NCBI RefSeq assembly: GCF_019218755.1 | Contig: NZ_JAHUWZ010000014.1 | Coordinates: forward strand, 1 to 61,343 | DNA length: 61,343 nucleotides | Reading direction: 5' to 3' | Source of the DNA: Acidovorax sp. sif1233 | GTDB taxonomy: Bacteria > Pseudomonadota > Gammaproteobacteria > Burkholderiales > Burkholderiaceae_C | Shown here: positions 16,419 through 24,900 of the stretch, piece after piece | Layout: each line of letters begins with the position of its first letter | Position numbering within the stretch: position 1 is the first letter of the stretch | Translations under genes and position numbers: made by a program | The notes under the pieces: generated by a model | Seen by the model: the letters and a program-made list of their open reading frames with translations, nothing else | Databases searched by the model: none | Told to the model about the DNA's origin: nothing

Positions 16419-17180
16419 TCACCCATTCGCCGGTTCATTCACCGGGCCCGGGCTCCCCGCCGCGCCCGCCTGGCGCCGCAGCGCCGCGGTCAGCGCCGAG
16501 GGTGAACGGTAGCCCGTGCGCTGCGCCACTTCGGCCACGGCCATCCCGCCGCCGCGCAGCAGCCGGGCCTGTGCCAGCCGCTGGCCGCGCAGCCAGGCCA
16601 TGGGCCCCAGGCCCTGCTCGTCGCGGCAGCGGGCCGCGAACTGGCTGGGGCTCAGGTGCACGCGCGCGGCCAGGTCGGCGACCGAGAGCGCCCCGTCCCA
16701 CTGCTGGGCGGCCCACTGCCGCAGCGCGGCCCAGTCGATCGGCCGCTGGCGCGAGGGTGCCAGGCCGGGGGGCCAGGCGCGGGGGCCGGAGCCTGCCAGC
16801 CACGCCTCCAGCAACAGCGCCGGGCCGTGGGCCTGCGCCAGGGGGCGGCCTTGCTGCAGTGCGCCCGCCAGGTAGTGCGCCAGCGGCAGGGCCTCGGCGG
16901 GGGGCGCGCTGGCGCCCTGGCCGTGCGGCCGCAGGCAGCGCGCCCATCCGGGCTGCGCACTGTCGAGCACCAGGCACAGGCTGCCGCGCGCCGACTCGAA
17001 GTCATGGCGGTCGCCCGGGGCGATCACGCACCCCCCGCCGGGGCTGACGCGCACGCCGCGCCCCTCGACTTCGAGGTCGAGGGCGCCGGACAGCCCCAGC
17101 AGGACCTGGAAGTGGTCATGGCTGTGGCTGCCGGGAGAGGCACCGTAGCGGCGCAGCGAAAGCTGTTCGGAGGAGGGCAT
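16419..17180 (-). CDS. AraC-family transcriptional regulator
   Basis: 253 residues. The N-terminal half is a cupin-like effector domain (SHSHDHFQVLLGLSGALDLE, then GGGCVIAPGDRHDFES). The C-terminal half has the two AraC helix-turn-helices, with LSVADLAARVHLSPSQFAAR and AVAEVAQRTGYRSPSALTAA. The ATG at 17180 is preferred to a GTG two codons upstream; no clear ribosome site decides. The transporter downstream on the same strand is a likely target. Confidence 0.87.
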   Translation of the reverse strand: MPSSEQLSLRRYGASPGSHSHDHFQVLLGLSGALDLEVEGRGVRVSPGGGCVIAPGDRHDFESARGSLCLVLDSAQPGWARCLRPHGQGASAPPAEALPLAHYLAGALQQGRPLAQAHGPALLLEAWLAGSGPRAWPPGLAPSRQRPIDWAALRQWAAQQWDGALSVADLAARVHLSPSQFAARCRDEQGLGPMAWLRGQRLAQARLLRGGGMAVAEVAQRTGYRSPSALTAALRRQAGAAGSPGPVNEPANG

Positions 17181-17316
17181 GTGCACCGTGGATTTTGCTG
17201 CAACCGCACACGGACCACCAGCCGGGCGGGCGCGCGCCGGGGTGGCGATTTTTTCCTTCGCGCTTTGAATTTATGTTGCTAGAGTGAATTTCAACAAGTG
17301 GCAACAAGGAATTCAT

Positions 17317-19479
17317 ATGGTTTCAAGTGCGGGCTTGGCGCAGCCTGCAGAACTTTCAGGCAGCGGTTCCGACGAGCTGTTGGCGTGCCTGCTCATTGTT
17401 GCCAAGGCCCACGGCCTGCCTTCGACGCCCGAGGCGGTGATGGCCGGGTTGCCTGCTGAAAACCACCGGCTGACCCCCGGCCTCTTTGCCCGTGCGGCCC
17501 AGCGCGCGCACATGAGCAGCCGTCTCGTGCGGGAGCCGCTGACCCGCGTCAAGGACGCCTTGCTCCCGGCGGTCCTGCTGCTGCAGGGCGAGCGCGCGTG
17601 CGTGCTCCTGGGCTGGAGCGACGGCCGCAGCGAAGCGCGTGTCGTGCTGCCCGAACTGGGGGACGCGCCCATCCAGGTGTCGCGCGCGGCGCTGGAGGCG
17701 GACTACCTGGGCACCACGGTGTATGTGCGCCCTTCCCAGCGTTTCGATGCGCGTGCCCCGCAGGTCAGGGCGGGCCGCCATGGGCACTGGTTCTGGACCG
17801 TGCTGGCCGAAAACCACGGGCTGTACCGCGACGTGCTCATGGCCGCCTTCCTGGCCAACCTGTTCGCCCTGGGCATGCCCATCTTCACGATGAATGTCTA
17901 TGACCGGGTGGTGCCCAACAACGCCATCGACACCCTGTGGGTGCTGGCGCTGGGGCTGTCCATCATGCTCGTGGGCGACCTGGTGCTGCGCACGCTGCGC
18001 GGGCGCTTCGTGGACCTGGCCAGCAGCCGTGCCGACGTGAAGCTGTCGGCCTACATCATGGAAAAGGTGCTGGGCACGCGCATGGAGCAGCGGCCGGCCT
18101 CGGCGGGCTCGTTCGCGTCGAACCTGCGCTCGTTCGAGTCGGTGCGGGACTTCATCAGCTCGGCGTCCGTCGTGGCGTTCATCGACCTGCCGTTCGGCCT
18201 GATCTTCATCGTGGTGATCGGCTGGATCTCGTGGCCGATGCTGATCCCGCTGCTGTGCGGCGCGGCGGTGATGCTGCTCTACGCCCTGGCCGTGCAGGGG
18301 CGCATGCACGCGCTGTCCGAAACCACCTACCGCGCGGGCGCGCAGCGCAATGCCACGCTGGTGGAGGCGCTGGTGGGCTTCGAGACCGTGAAGGCGCTGG
18401 GCGCGGAGGCGCCCCTGCAGCGCAAGTGGGAGCGCAGCACGGCGCTGCTGGCCCGCGTGGGCGTGCAGCTGCGCCTTCTGTCGGCCACGGCCAGCAACAC
18501 CTCGGCCTTCCTGCAGCAGCTCATCAACCTGGTGATCGTGATCGTGGGCGTGCACATGATCGGCGAGCGCCAGCTCACCATGGGGGGGCTGATCGCATGC
18601 ACCATGCTCGCGTCGCGGGCCATGGCGCCGGTGGGGCAGGTGGCGGGCCTGCTCGTGCAGTACCACACGGCATCGACGGCCCTGACCTCGCTCAACGAGA
18701 TGATGAAGCGCGAGGTGGACCGCCCCGAGGGCGCCAGCTTCATCAGCCGGGGGCGGCTGCAGGGCGCGATCGAGTTCAGGGATGTCGGCTTCACCTACCC
18801 GGGCCAGCAGACGGCCTCGCTGCGCAACGTGACGCTGTCCATCAAGCCCGGCGAGCGGGTGGCCATCCTCGGGCGCATCGGCTCGGGCAAGACCACGCTG
18901 CAAAAGCTGATGCTGGGGCTGTACCGGCCGACCTCGGGCGCGGTGCTCATCGACGGCATCGACCAGCGCCAGCTGGACCCCGCCGAGCTGCGCCGCCAGG
19001 TGGGCTACGTGCAGCAGGACGTGGTGCTTTTCTATGGCTCGCTGCGCGAGAACATCACGCTGGGCGCCCCGCTGGCCGACGACGCGGCCGTGGTGCGGGC
19101 GGCCGAGATCGGCGGCATCCTGCCGCTCGTGAATGCGCACCCGCAGGGCTTCGACATGCTGGTGGGGGAGCGGGGCGAGTCGCTGTCGGGCGGGCAGCGG
19201 CAGGGCGTGTCCATCGCGCGCGCCGTCATCAACGATCCCGTGGTGCTGCTGCTGGACGAACCCACCTCGTCCATGGACCATTCCAGCGAGGAGGACATCA
19301 AGCGCAGGCTGGCCGATTTCTCGAAGGGGCGCACGCTGGTGCTCATCAGCCACAGGACCTCGCTGCTGGCCCTGGTGGATCGCATCATCGTGATGGACGC
19401 GGGCCGCATCGTGGCCGATGGCCCCAAGGAGCAGGTGGTGCAGGCCCTGCGCCAGGGCCGCATCGGAAAGGCGGTGTGA
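17317..19479 (+). CDS. lapB: Type I secretion ABC transporter, LapB/LssB type
   Basis: 720 residues. Residues 20-130 form a C39-like domain without the catalytic QxxxxDC motif, as in transporters that export RTX proteins uncut. A six-span membrane domain follows (about 160-440). The ATPase domain has Walker A GRIGSGKTT (near 517), signature LSGGQ (near 624), and Walker B VVLLLDEPTSSMD. It should energise export of the adhesin at 21932. The ATG at 17317 has AAGGA upstream and is preferred to the ATG at 17284. The lapC ATG lies one base after its stop. Confidence 0.93.
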   Translation: MVSSAGLAQPAELSGSGSDELLACLLIVAKAHGLPSTPEAVMAGLPAENHRLTPGLFARAAQRAHMSSRLVREPLTRVKDALLPAVLLLQGERACVLLGWSDGRSEARVVLPELGDAPIQVSRAALEADYLGTTVYVRPSQRFDARAPQVRAGRHGHWFWTVLAENHGLYRDVLMAAFLANLFALGMPIFTMNVYDRVVPNNAIDTLWVLALGLSIMLVGDLVLRTLRGRFVDLASSRADVKLSAYIMEKVLGTRMEQRPASAGSFASNLRSFESVRDFISSASVVAFIDLPFGLIFIVVIGWISWPMLIPLLCGAAVMLLYALAVQGRMHALSETTYRAGAQRNATLVEALVGFETVKALGAEAPLQRKWERSTALLARVGVQLRLLSATASNTSAFLQQLINLVIVIVGVHMIGERQLTMGGLIACTMLASRAMAPVGQVAGLLVQYHTASTALTSLNEMMKREVDRPEGASFISRGRLQGAIEFRDVGFTYPGQQTASLRNVTLSIKPGERVAILGRIGSGKTTLQKLMLGLYRPTSGAVLIDGIDQRQLDPAELRRQVGYVQQDVVLFYGSLRENITLGAPLADDAAVVRAAEIGGILPLVNAHPQGFDMLVGERGESLSGGQRQGVSIARAVINDPVVLLLDEPTSSMDHSSEEDIKRRLADFSKGRTLVLISHRTSLLALVDRIIVMDAGRIVADGPKEQVVQALRQGRIGKAV

Positions 19480-19480
19480 G

Positions 19481-20896
19481 ATGGCCGAACTCAACGAGAA
19501 AGCCTTCGAGCAGATCGGCCGTGCCGTCAGGACGGGCGGGGCGGCCAGCGAATCCGTCTTCGGGCGCATGGTCCGGCGCCTGACGCCCGCGGGCGCGGCC
19601 GACACGCTGGACTGGGCGGACGATGCCGACTGGGCGCGGCTGCAGCAGGAGCCCCTGCGCGCCCGGGTCCTTCTGCGCCTGGCGGTGCTCTTTCTGCTGC
19701 TGCTGGTGCTCTGGGCCGCGTATGCGGAGCTCGACGAAGTCACGCGGGGCGACGGCAAGGTGGTGCCCACGAGCCAGGTGCAGGTCATCCAGAGCGTGGA
19801 TGGCGGCGTCGTGGAAGTGCTGCCGGTGCGGGAGGGGCAGATCGTCGAAGCGGGCCAGTTGCTGCTGCGCGTGGACTCCACCCGGTTCATGTCGAACATG
19901 CTGGAAAGCCGGGCGAGCCTGCTCGCGCTGCAGGCCAAGGCCCTGCGCCTGCAGGCACTGACGCAGGGCGGCACATTCATTCCTCCGCCGGACCTCCTGC
20001 GGGACGCGCCGGACATCGTTGCGCAGGAGATGCGCCTGTACCGCTCGCGGCGCGAGGAGATCAGCGCGCAGGTGTCCATCTCGCAGAACCAGCTCCTGCA
20101 GCGCCAGCAGGAGCTCAATGAGGTGCGTGCCCGCAAGGAGCAGGCCGAGCGTGGCCTGGAGTTGATGCTCAAGGAGCTGAACGCCACGCGGCCCATGGTG
20201 GCCACGGGCGCGGTGTCCGAGGTGGAGGTGCTGCGGCTGGACCGCGAGGTGGCGCGCCTGCGCGGCGACCGCGAGCAGGCGGATGCGCAGATCTCCCGCG
20301 TGCAGGCCGCGATCCAGGAGGCCTCGCGGCGCATCGAGGAGGTGCAGCTCACGGCCCGCAACCAGATGAGCGCCGAGCTGTCGGAGACCATGAGCAAGCT
20401 CTCCAGCCTGTCCGAGGGCGGCCGGGCGCTGGCCGACAAGGTCAAGCACGCGGACATCCGCTCGCCGGTGCGGGGCACCGTCAAGCGCCTGCTGGTCAAC
20501 ACCGTGGGCGGCGTGGTGCAGCCTGGCAAGGAGGTGGTGGAGATCGTGCCGCTGGACGACGCGCTCATCCTGGAGGCGCAGGTCAGTCCGCGCGACATCG
20601 CGTTCCTGCACCCGGGCCAGGAGGCCATGGTCAAGTTCACGGCCTACGACTTTTCGATCTACGGCGGCCTGGCGGCCGAGGTGGTGAACATCAGCGCGGA
20701 CTCGGTCGTCGATGACAAGGGCAATGCCAACTACCTGGTGCGCGTGCGCACGCGCAAGGCCAGCCTGGGGGCGAACCTGCCCATCATCCCCGGCATGGTG
20801 GCGCAGGTGGACATCCTCACGGGCAAGAAGACCGTGCTGGCCTACCTGCTCAAGCCGGTGCTGCGCGCCAAGGCGAACGCCTTGTCCGAGAGGTGA
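19481..20896 (+). CDS. lapC: HlyD-family membrane fusion protein, LapC type
   Basis: 471 residues. One membrane span lies at residues 62-82, followed by a lipoyl-like beta domain (GDGKVVPTSQVQVIQSVDGG), a long coiled coil (about 190-330), and the closing RSPVRGTVKRLLVNTVGGVVQPGKEVVEIVP of the HlyD family. It links the ABC transporter to the TolC-like outer membrane channel. The start is one base after lapB, so the two are coupled. Confidence 0.93.
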   Translation: MAELNEKAFEQIGRAVRTGGAASESVFGRMVRRLTPAGAADTLDWADDADWARLQQEPLRARVLLRLAVLFLLLLVLWAAYAELDEVTRGDGKVVPTSQVQVIQSVDGGVVEVLPVREGQIVEAGQLLLRVDSTRFMSNMLESRASLLALQAKALRLQALTQGGTFIPPPDLLRDAPDIVAQEMRLYRSRREEISAQVSISQNQLLQRQQELNEVRARKEQAERGLELMLKELNATRPMVATGAVSEVEVLRLDREVARLRGDREQADAQISRVQAAIQEASRRIEEVQLTARNQMSAELSETMSKLSSLSEGGRALADKVKHADIRSPVRGTVKRLLVNTVGGVVQPGKEVVEIVPLDDALILEAQVSPRDIAFLHPGQEAMVKFTAYDFSIYGGLAAEVVNISADSVVDDKGNANYLVRVRTRKASLGANLPIIPGMVAQVDILTGKKTVLAYLLKPVLRAKANALSER

Positions 20897-20901
20897 ATGC
20901 G

Positions 20902-21567
20902 ATGAACCACTACCTGGCCAGCGATGTGCCGCAGTCCCTGGACCGCTGGGGGGCCGCATTCCCGCAGGGCACGCGCATCGACAAGGCGCAGTGGCCCGCC
21001 ATGGTGGCCGCGCTGCGCGGCGGCGGCGGGGGGCGCTCGGCCATCGTGTGGCTGAGCACCGAGTACCCCGAGTGGCCGGCGCTGCTGGGCGAACTGGTCC
21101 AGTCGGACAAGCGCGCGCGCGTGGTGGTGGCCACCGGCGTGCCGGACGACCGCGAAGGCCTGAAGGCCATCAACGAAGGCGCTCGCGCCTATTGCCACCT
21201 GTTTGCCGTGCCCGAGATGCTGCAGGAAGTGGCGCTGGTGGTGCAGCACGGTGGCCTGTGGGTGGGCCGGGCACTGGTGTCGCGCCTGGCCGCCGCCACC
21301 GCGGGCCTGACGGCGCCGCACGCCGTGCCACAGGCGCACCAGGATCTGCAGCTGCGGCTGTCCTCGCGGGAGCTGGAGGTCGCGCGCGCGGTGGCCCAGG
21401 GGTTGTCCAACAAGGAGATCGCGGACCGGCTGTTCATCTCGGAGCGCACCGTCAAGGCGCACCTGGGGGCCACCTTCGAGAAGCTCGGCGTGCGCGACCG
21501 GGTGCAGCTCGTGCTGCGCATGAACCAGGGCCCGCAGGTTGCACAGGGGCCCGCATCCCATGCCTGA
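20902..21567 (+). CDS. LuxR-type response regulator with degenerate receiver
   Basis: 221 residues. The C-terminal helix-turn-helix is a clear LuxR/NarL type: LSSRELEVARAVAQGLSNKEIADRLF, then ISERTVKAHLGATFEKLGVRDR. The N-terminal domain folds like a receiver, but the acidic pair near the start is missing (NHYLASDVP), the phospho-Asp position reads IVWLSTEYP, and the conserved Lys region reads AYCHLFAVP. It is therefore probably not controlled by phosphorylation. The ATG at 20902 has GAGAGG eight bases upstream; a GTG at 20893 is possible. It sits between lapC and lapA and may control the adhesin gene. Confidence 0.88.
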   Translation: MNHYLASDVPQSLDRWGAAFPQGTRIDKAQWPAMVAALRGGGGGRSAIVWLSTEYPEWPALLGELVQSDKRARVVVATGVPDDREGLKAINEGARAYCHLFAVPEMLQEVALVVQHGGLWVGRALVSRLAAATAGLTAPHAVPQAHQDLQLRLSSRELEVARAVAQGLSNKEIADRLFISERTVKAHLGATFEKLGVRDRVQLVLRMNQGPQVAQGPASHA

Positions 21568-21790
21568 CAAGAGCCTGCCGCCCCACGGCAATCCGCTGAG
21601 CTCCTCCGACGCCGGGCTGGCCCGGGTGACCGAGGACCTGATAGATCTGCTCATCGTGCGCGGCGTGATCCGCTTCACCGACCTGCCGCTGGCCGCGCAG
21701 AACAAGCTCCTGGAGCGCAAGGAGACCCGGGCCCGCCTGAGCAATAGCCTGGATCTATTGGGTGACGATTCGGGCAACGAAACTATTTGA
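21560..21790 (+). CDS. Small protein of unknown function in the lap locus
   Basis: 76 residues starting MPDKSLPPHGNPLSSSDAGL, overlapping the end of the LuxR-type gene by eight bases, so it is probably co-translated. The middle (ARVTEDLIDLLIVRGVIRFT) and the next helix (LPLAAQNKLLERKETRARL) look amphipathic and globular, with no signal peptide or membrane span. It ends with an acidic tail. I do not recognise a family. The overlap and place before the adhesin gene suggest a regulatory or chaperone role, which is inference. Confidence 0.7.
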   Translation: MPDKSLPPHGNPLSSSDAGLARVTEDLIDLLIVRGVIRFTDLPLAAQNKLLERKETRARLSNSLDLLGDDSGNETI

Positions 21791-21814
21791 GTTTCCGGGG
21801 CCGGCAGGCCCAAA

Positions 21815-21868
21815 AGTGGACCTAAGTCCAATAGTGGATACGGGGCGGCGTCAGTAGCCTTCACTGAC
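21815..21868 (+). promoter_or_regulatory. Cluster of inverted and direct repeats before the adhesin gene
   Basis: Within 54 bases there is a palindrome TGGAC-CTAA-GTCCA (21817-21830), a direct repeat AGTGGA at 21815 and 21833 (18 bases apart, near two helical turns), and an inverted repeat GTCAGT-N7-ACTGAC (21850-21868) followed by a further CAGTCA. It lies in the only untranslated stretch before lapA and is a good candidate operator for the LuxR-type regulator upstream. I do not see a convincing sigma-70 promoter. Confidence 0.5.
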
Positions 21869-21931
21869 ATCAGTCACATGCCGTTACTTCCTGCCGCTGC
21901 GCAGGGCGTAGGGGTTTACCGGAGCCAGCCC

Positions 21932-24900
21932 ATGTCCCAAATCGCCACCGTGGTTGCCGTCACCGGCACCGCTTTCGCGGTCGATGCCGATGGCCATCGC
22001 CGTCCCCTCAAGGCCGGAGACGCCTTGCAAAAGGGTGAAATCGTCCAGACCACGGCAGGAGGCCGGGTGGAGCTGCTGCTGGACGACGGCCAGACGCTGG
22101 CCGTGGCGCCCGCGCAAAGCGTCAAGATCGATGACAGCGTCACGCAGACCGCTGAACGCCCCACCGCCCAGGAGGCCAGCGTCGGGCAGGGCACCATCGA
22201 CACGGTCATCCAGGTGCTGCAGCGTGGGGGCGACCTCAACGAGCAGCTGGACGCCACGGCCGCCGGCCTGGGCGGCGGTGCCGGGGGCGAAGGCGAGGGC
22301 AGCAGCTTCGTGCAGCTGCTGCGCATCTTCGAGGGGGTGGACCCGCTGGCCTACCAATACAGCTTCACACCGCAATCGGCGCCCGACATCGACTTCAATC
22401 CATTGGCGGTGCTCACCGTCGACGCGGCGCCCACGCCGGCGCCGCCCCCGCCCGTGGCTCCGCCGCCCCCGCCGGTGCCAGCGCCTCCTCCCCCTGCGCC
22501 ACCCACTCCCCCGGTGCCCGCACCTCCTCCTCCGCCGGCTCCCCCCCCACCCGGCCCTCCCCCTGCTTCGCCACCGCCACCTCCGCCTGCGCCGGAACCG
22601 GTGCGCCTGAACGTGAGCACGACGCTGGAAGAAGAATCCGCCCCGTCCGGGGGACCCAGTGGGATCCTGGGCAACAACGAGGAGGACGATGGCCTCCTCA
22701 GCTTCCACAAAGGTACCCTGGACTTGGAGGGCGGGACGATTTTCTCCATCGGGTTGCCTGGGTTCGCGAATGTGCCGGTTCCCCCAGAGGGGGTGACCAT
22801 CTATTTCGACGCACTGGGTCAGCCGATTCCAGAAGGTGATTCCACGCCGCCCGCAGTGCGTCTGTTCATCGCGCCCAACGGGAATTACAGCCTGTCCGTC
22901 ATCGGACCTTTGCAGCATGCGCCGGGTGACGGCGAGAACTTCCTCGGGCTGCCCGTGGTGACTTTCAGTGGTGTCACGGGGGAAGGTGGGGAGTTCACTG
23001 CGGAGCTCAACATGTCGGTGCAGGACGACGTCCCCGTGATCACGACCAGCGCCGAGGATGCGCCCACGCTGACGACGTCGGACCGCGGCGTCAACCAGGC
23101 CACCAACACGGGGTACGAGGGCACGGAGAACAACCCGGACGCCGTGGACTCGGACACGGACAGCAACACCTTCAACGGCACGGCCTTTGTGGTGTCCTTC
23201 GGGGCGGACGGCCCCAAGCTGCTGCCTGGCGGCAGCGAGGGAGAAGGCCCTGCCGTGCGCGACGGCTATGCCTTCGCATTCCAGATCGGCAATGGCGGAG
23301 CCACGGGGCTCTACGCCACCGGCACCAACACCGAGATCGTGCTGAGCACGACCGGGGACCCCTCCGTGGTGGTGGGGCGCGACGGCAGCGGCAACGTGAT
23401 CCTGACGCTGCAGATCGACCCGCAGACCGGTGCCGTGGTGATGACGCAGACCGGGGCCATTCGGCATGCCGCGCCCGATGGCGTGGATGGCGGCGGCGAC
23501 GAGCTGCAGGCGCTGGGAACCGGGGTTCTCAGCGTGGTGCTGGAGGCCACCGACAACGACGACGATACCGTGGCGGCCGAGCTGGACCTGGGCGGGCGCC
23601 TGCTGTTTGGCGACGACGTGCCGGTCCACCGCTATGACGAGGCCCCCGGGCAGGGCGAGGGCCCCGGGGAACCCGTGGAGCGCGTCCTCTCGCTGCAGGC
23701 CGAAGAAGAGTCCGCCATGGAGGGCGGACACACGATAGGCAACGACGAGAACGACCTTCCGCTCACATCCGTCGACAGTGGAGGCCTGACCCAGATCAAT
23801 GGCGCGATCAACTGGGGCGCCGATGGTTTTGGCAAGCTCACGGGCGTGCGCGTGGGCAGCGGTGAAGGCGCGACCAACGTTCCTGTTGGCCAGGCGGTCT
23901 GGTTCAATGCCAACGGCGAAGTGATTCCCTCGGGCCCCGGTGGAGCGCAGCCCGACGGGGCCGCCGCCAGCCTGGTGGTCGAGGCCACGGGCAGCTACAC
24001 GCTCACGGTGCTTGCCACCATGAACCACGCCGCGGGCGGCACCGTGGTGCAGGGCGAGGACTGGCTCAACCTCGAAACCGTGCGCCTCGTCGGCGAAGAT
24101 GGCGACGGCGATGCCATCACCGTCGCGCTGGAAACGCGGGTGCAGGACGACATCCCCGTGCACGTCAAGCTGCTGGGCATCCCGGTGCCATTGGTCGCGC
24201 TGCTGGAGGAGGAATCCGCGTCCAACGGCGACGGCGGCGTGATCGGCAATGACGAGTCGCTCGACTGGCTGGCCATCATCCCCGTGGGCTCGCTGAGCGC
24301 GTCGACGGGTGCCCAGTCCATGACGGGGGTGGTGCGCTGGGGCGCAGACCAGTTCGGCGGCGTGGCCGCCGTCCAGGTCGGCGCCCAGGAATATGCCGTG
24401 GGCAACACCATTGCCACCGTGTACCTGGACCGCGAGGGCCAGCCCATTGCAGATGGGGACACCACAACCCCCCGGTCGGTCGAACTGCGCATCGACGGCG
24501 CCACGGGCGGCTACCGCCTGACGGTCATCGGGCCGCTGGACCACGATCCGGGCCAGGGCGAGAACCTGATGCTGCGCACCTTCACCTTCGTGGGCGTCGA
24601 TGGCGACGGCGACCGGATCGGCGTGGATCTCTACGCCAAGATCCAGGATGATGTGCCCGAGCACGCCAGGGAGAATGGCAGTGCCGTCAAGCTCAGCCTG
24701 AAAGTCGAGGAAGAGTCGGTGCCCCACAGCGGCGGCACGCTGGGCAACAACGAAACGGCGGATGGACTGAGCCACGCCCACACCGACGCCACGGGCTTCC
24801 AGGGCTCCGTGAAGTGGGGCGCCGATGACTTCGGCGGCATCACGGGCGTCAAGGTGCAGACGGGCATCTTCACCGAGAACAGCTACAGCCCGGTGGCCGG

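Noticed and set aside
17356..20640. An antisense frame of 1094 codons over lapB and lapC
   Set aside because: Shadow of two well-supported genes; the translation is low in complexity and has no family traits.
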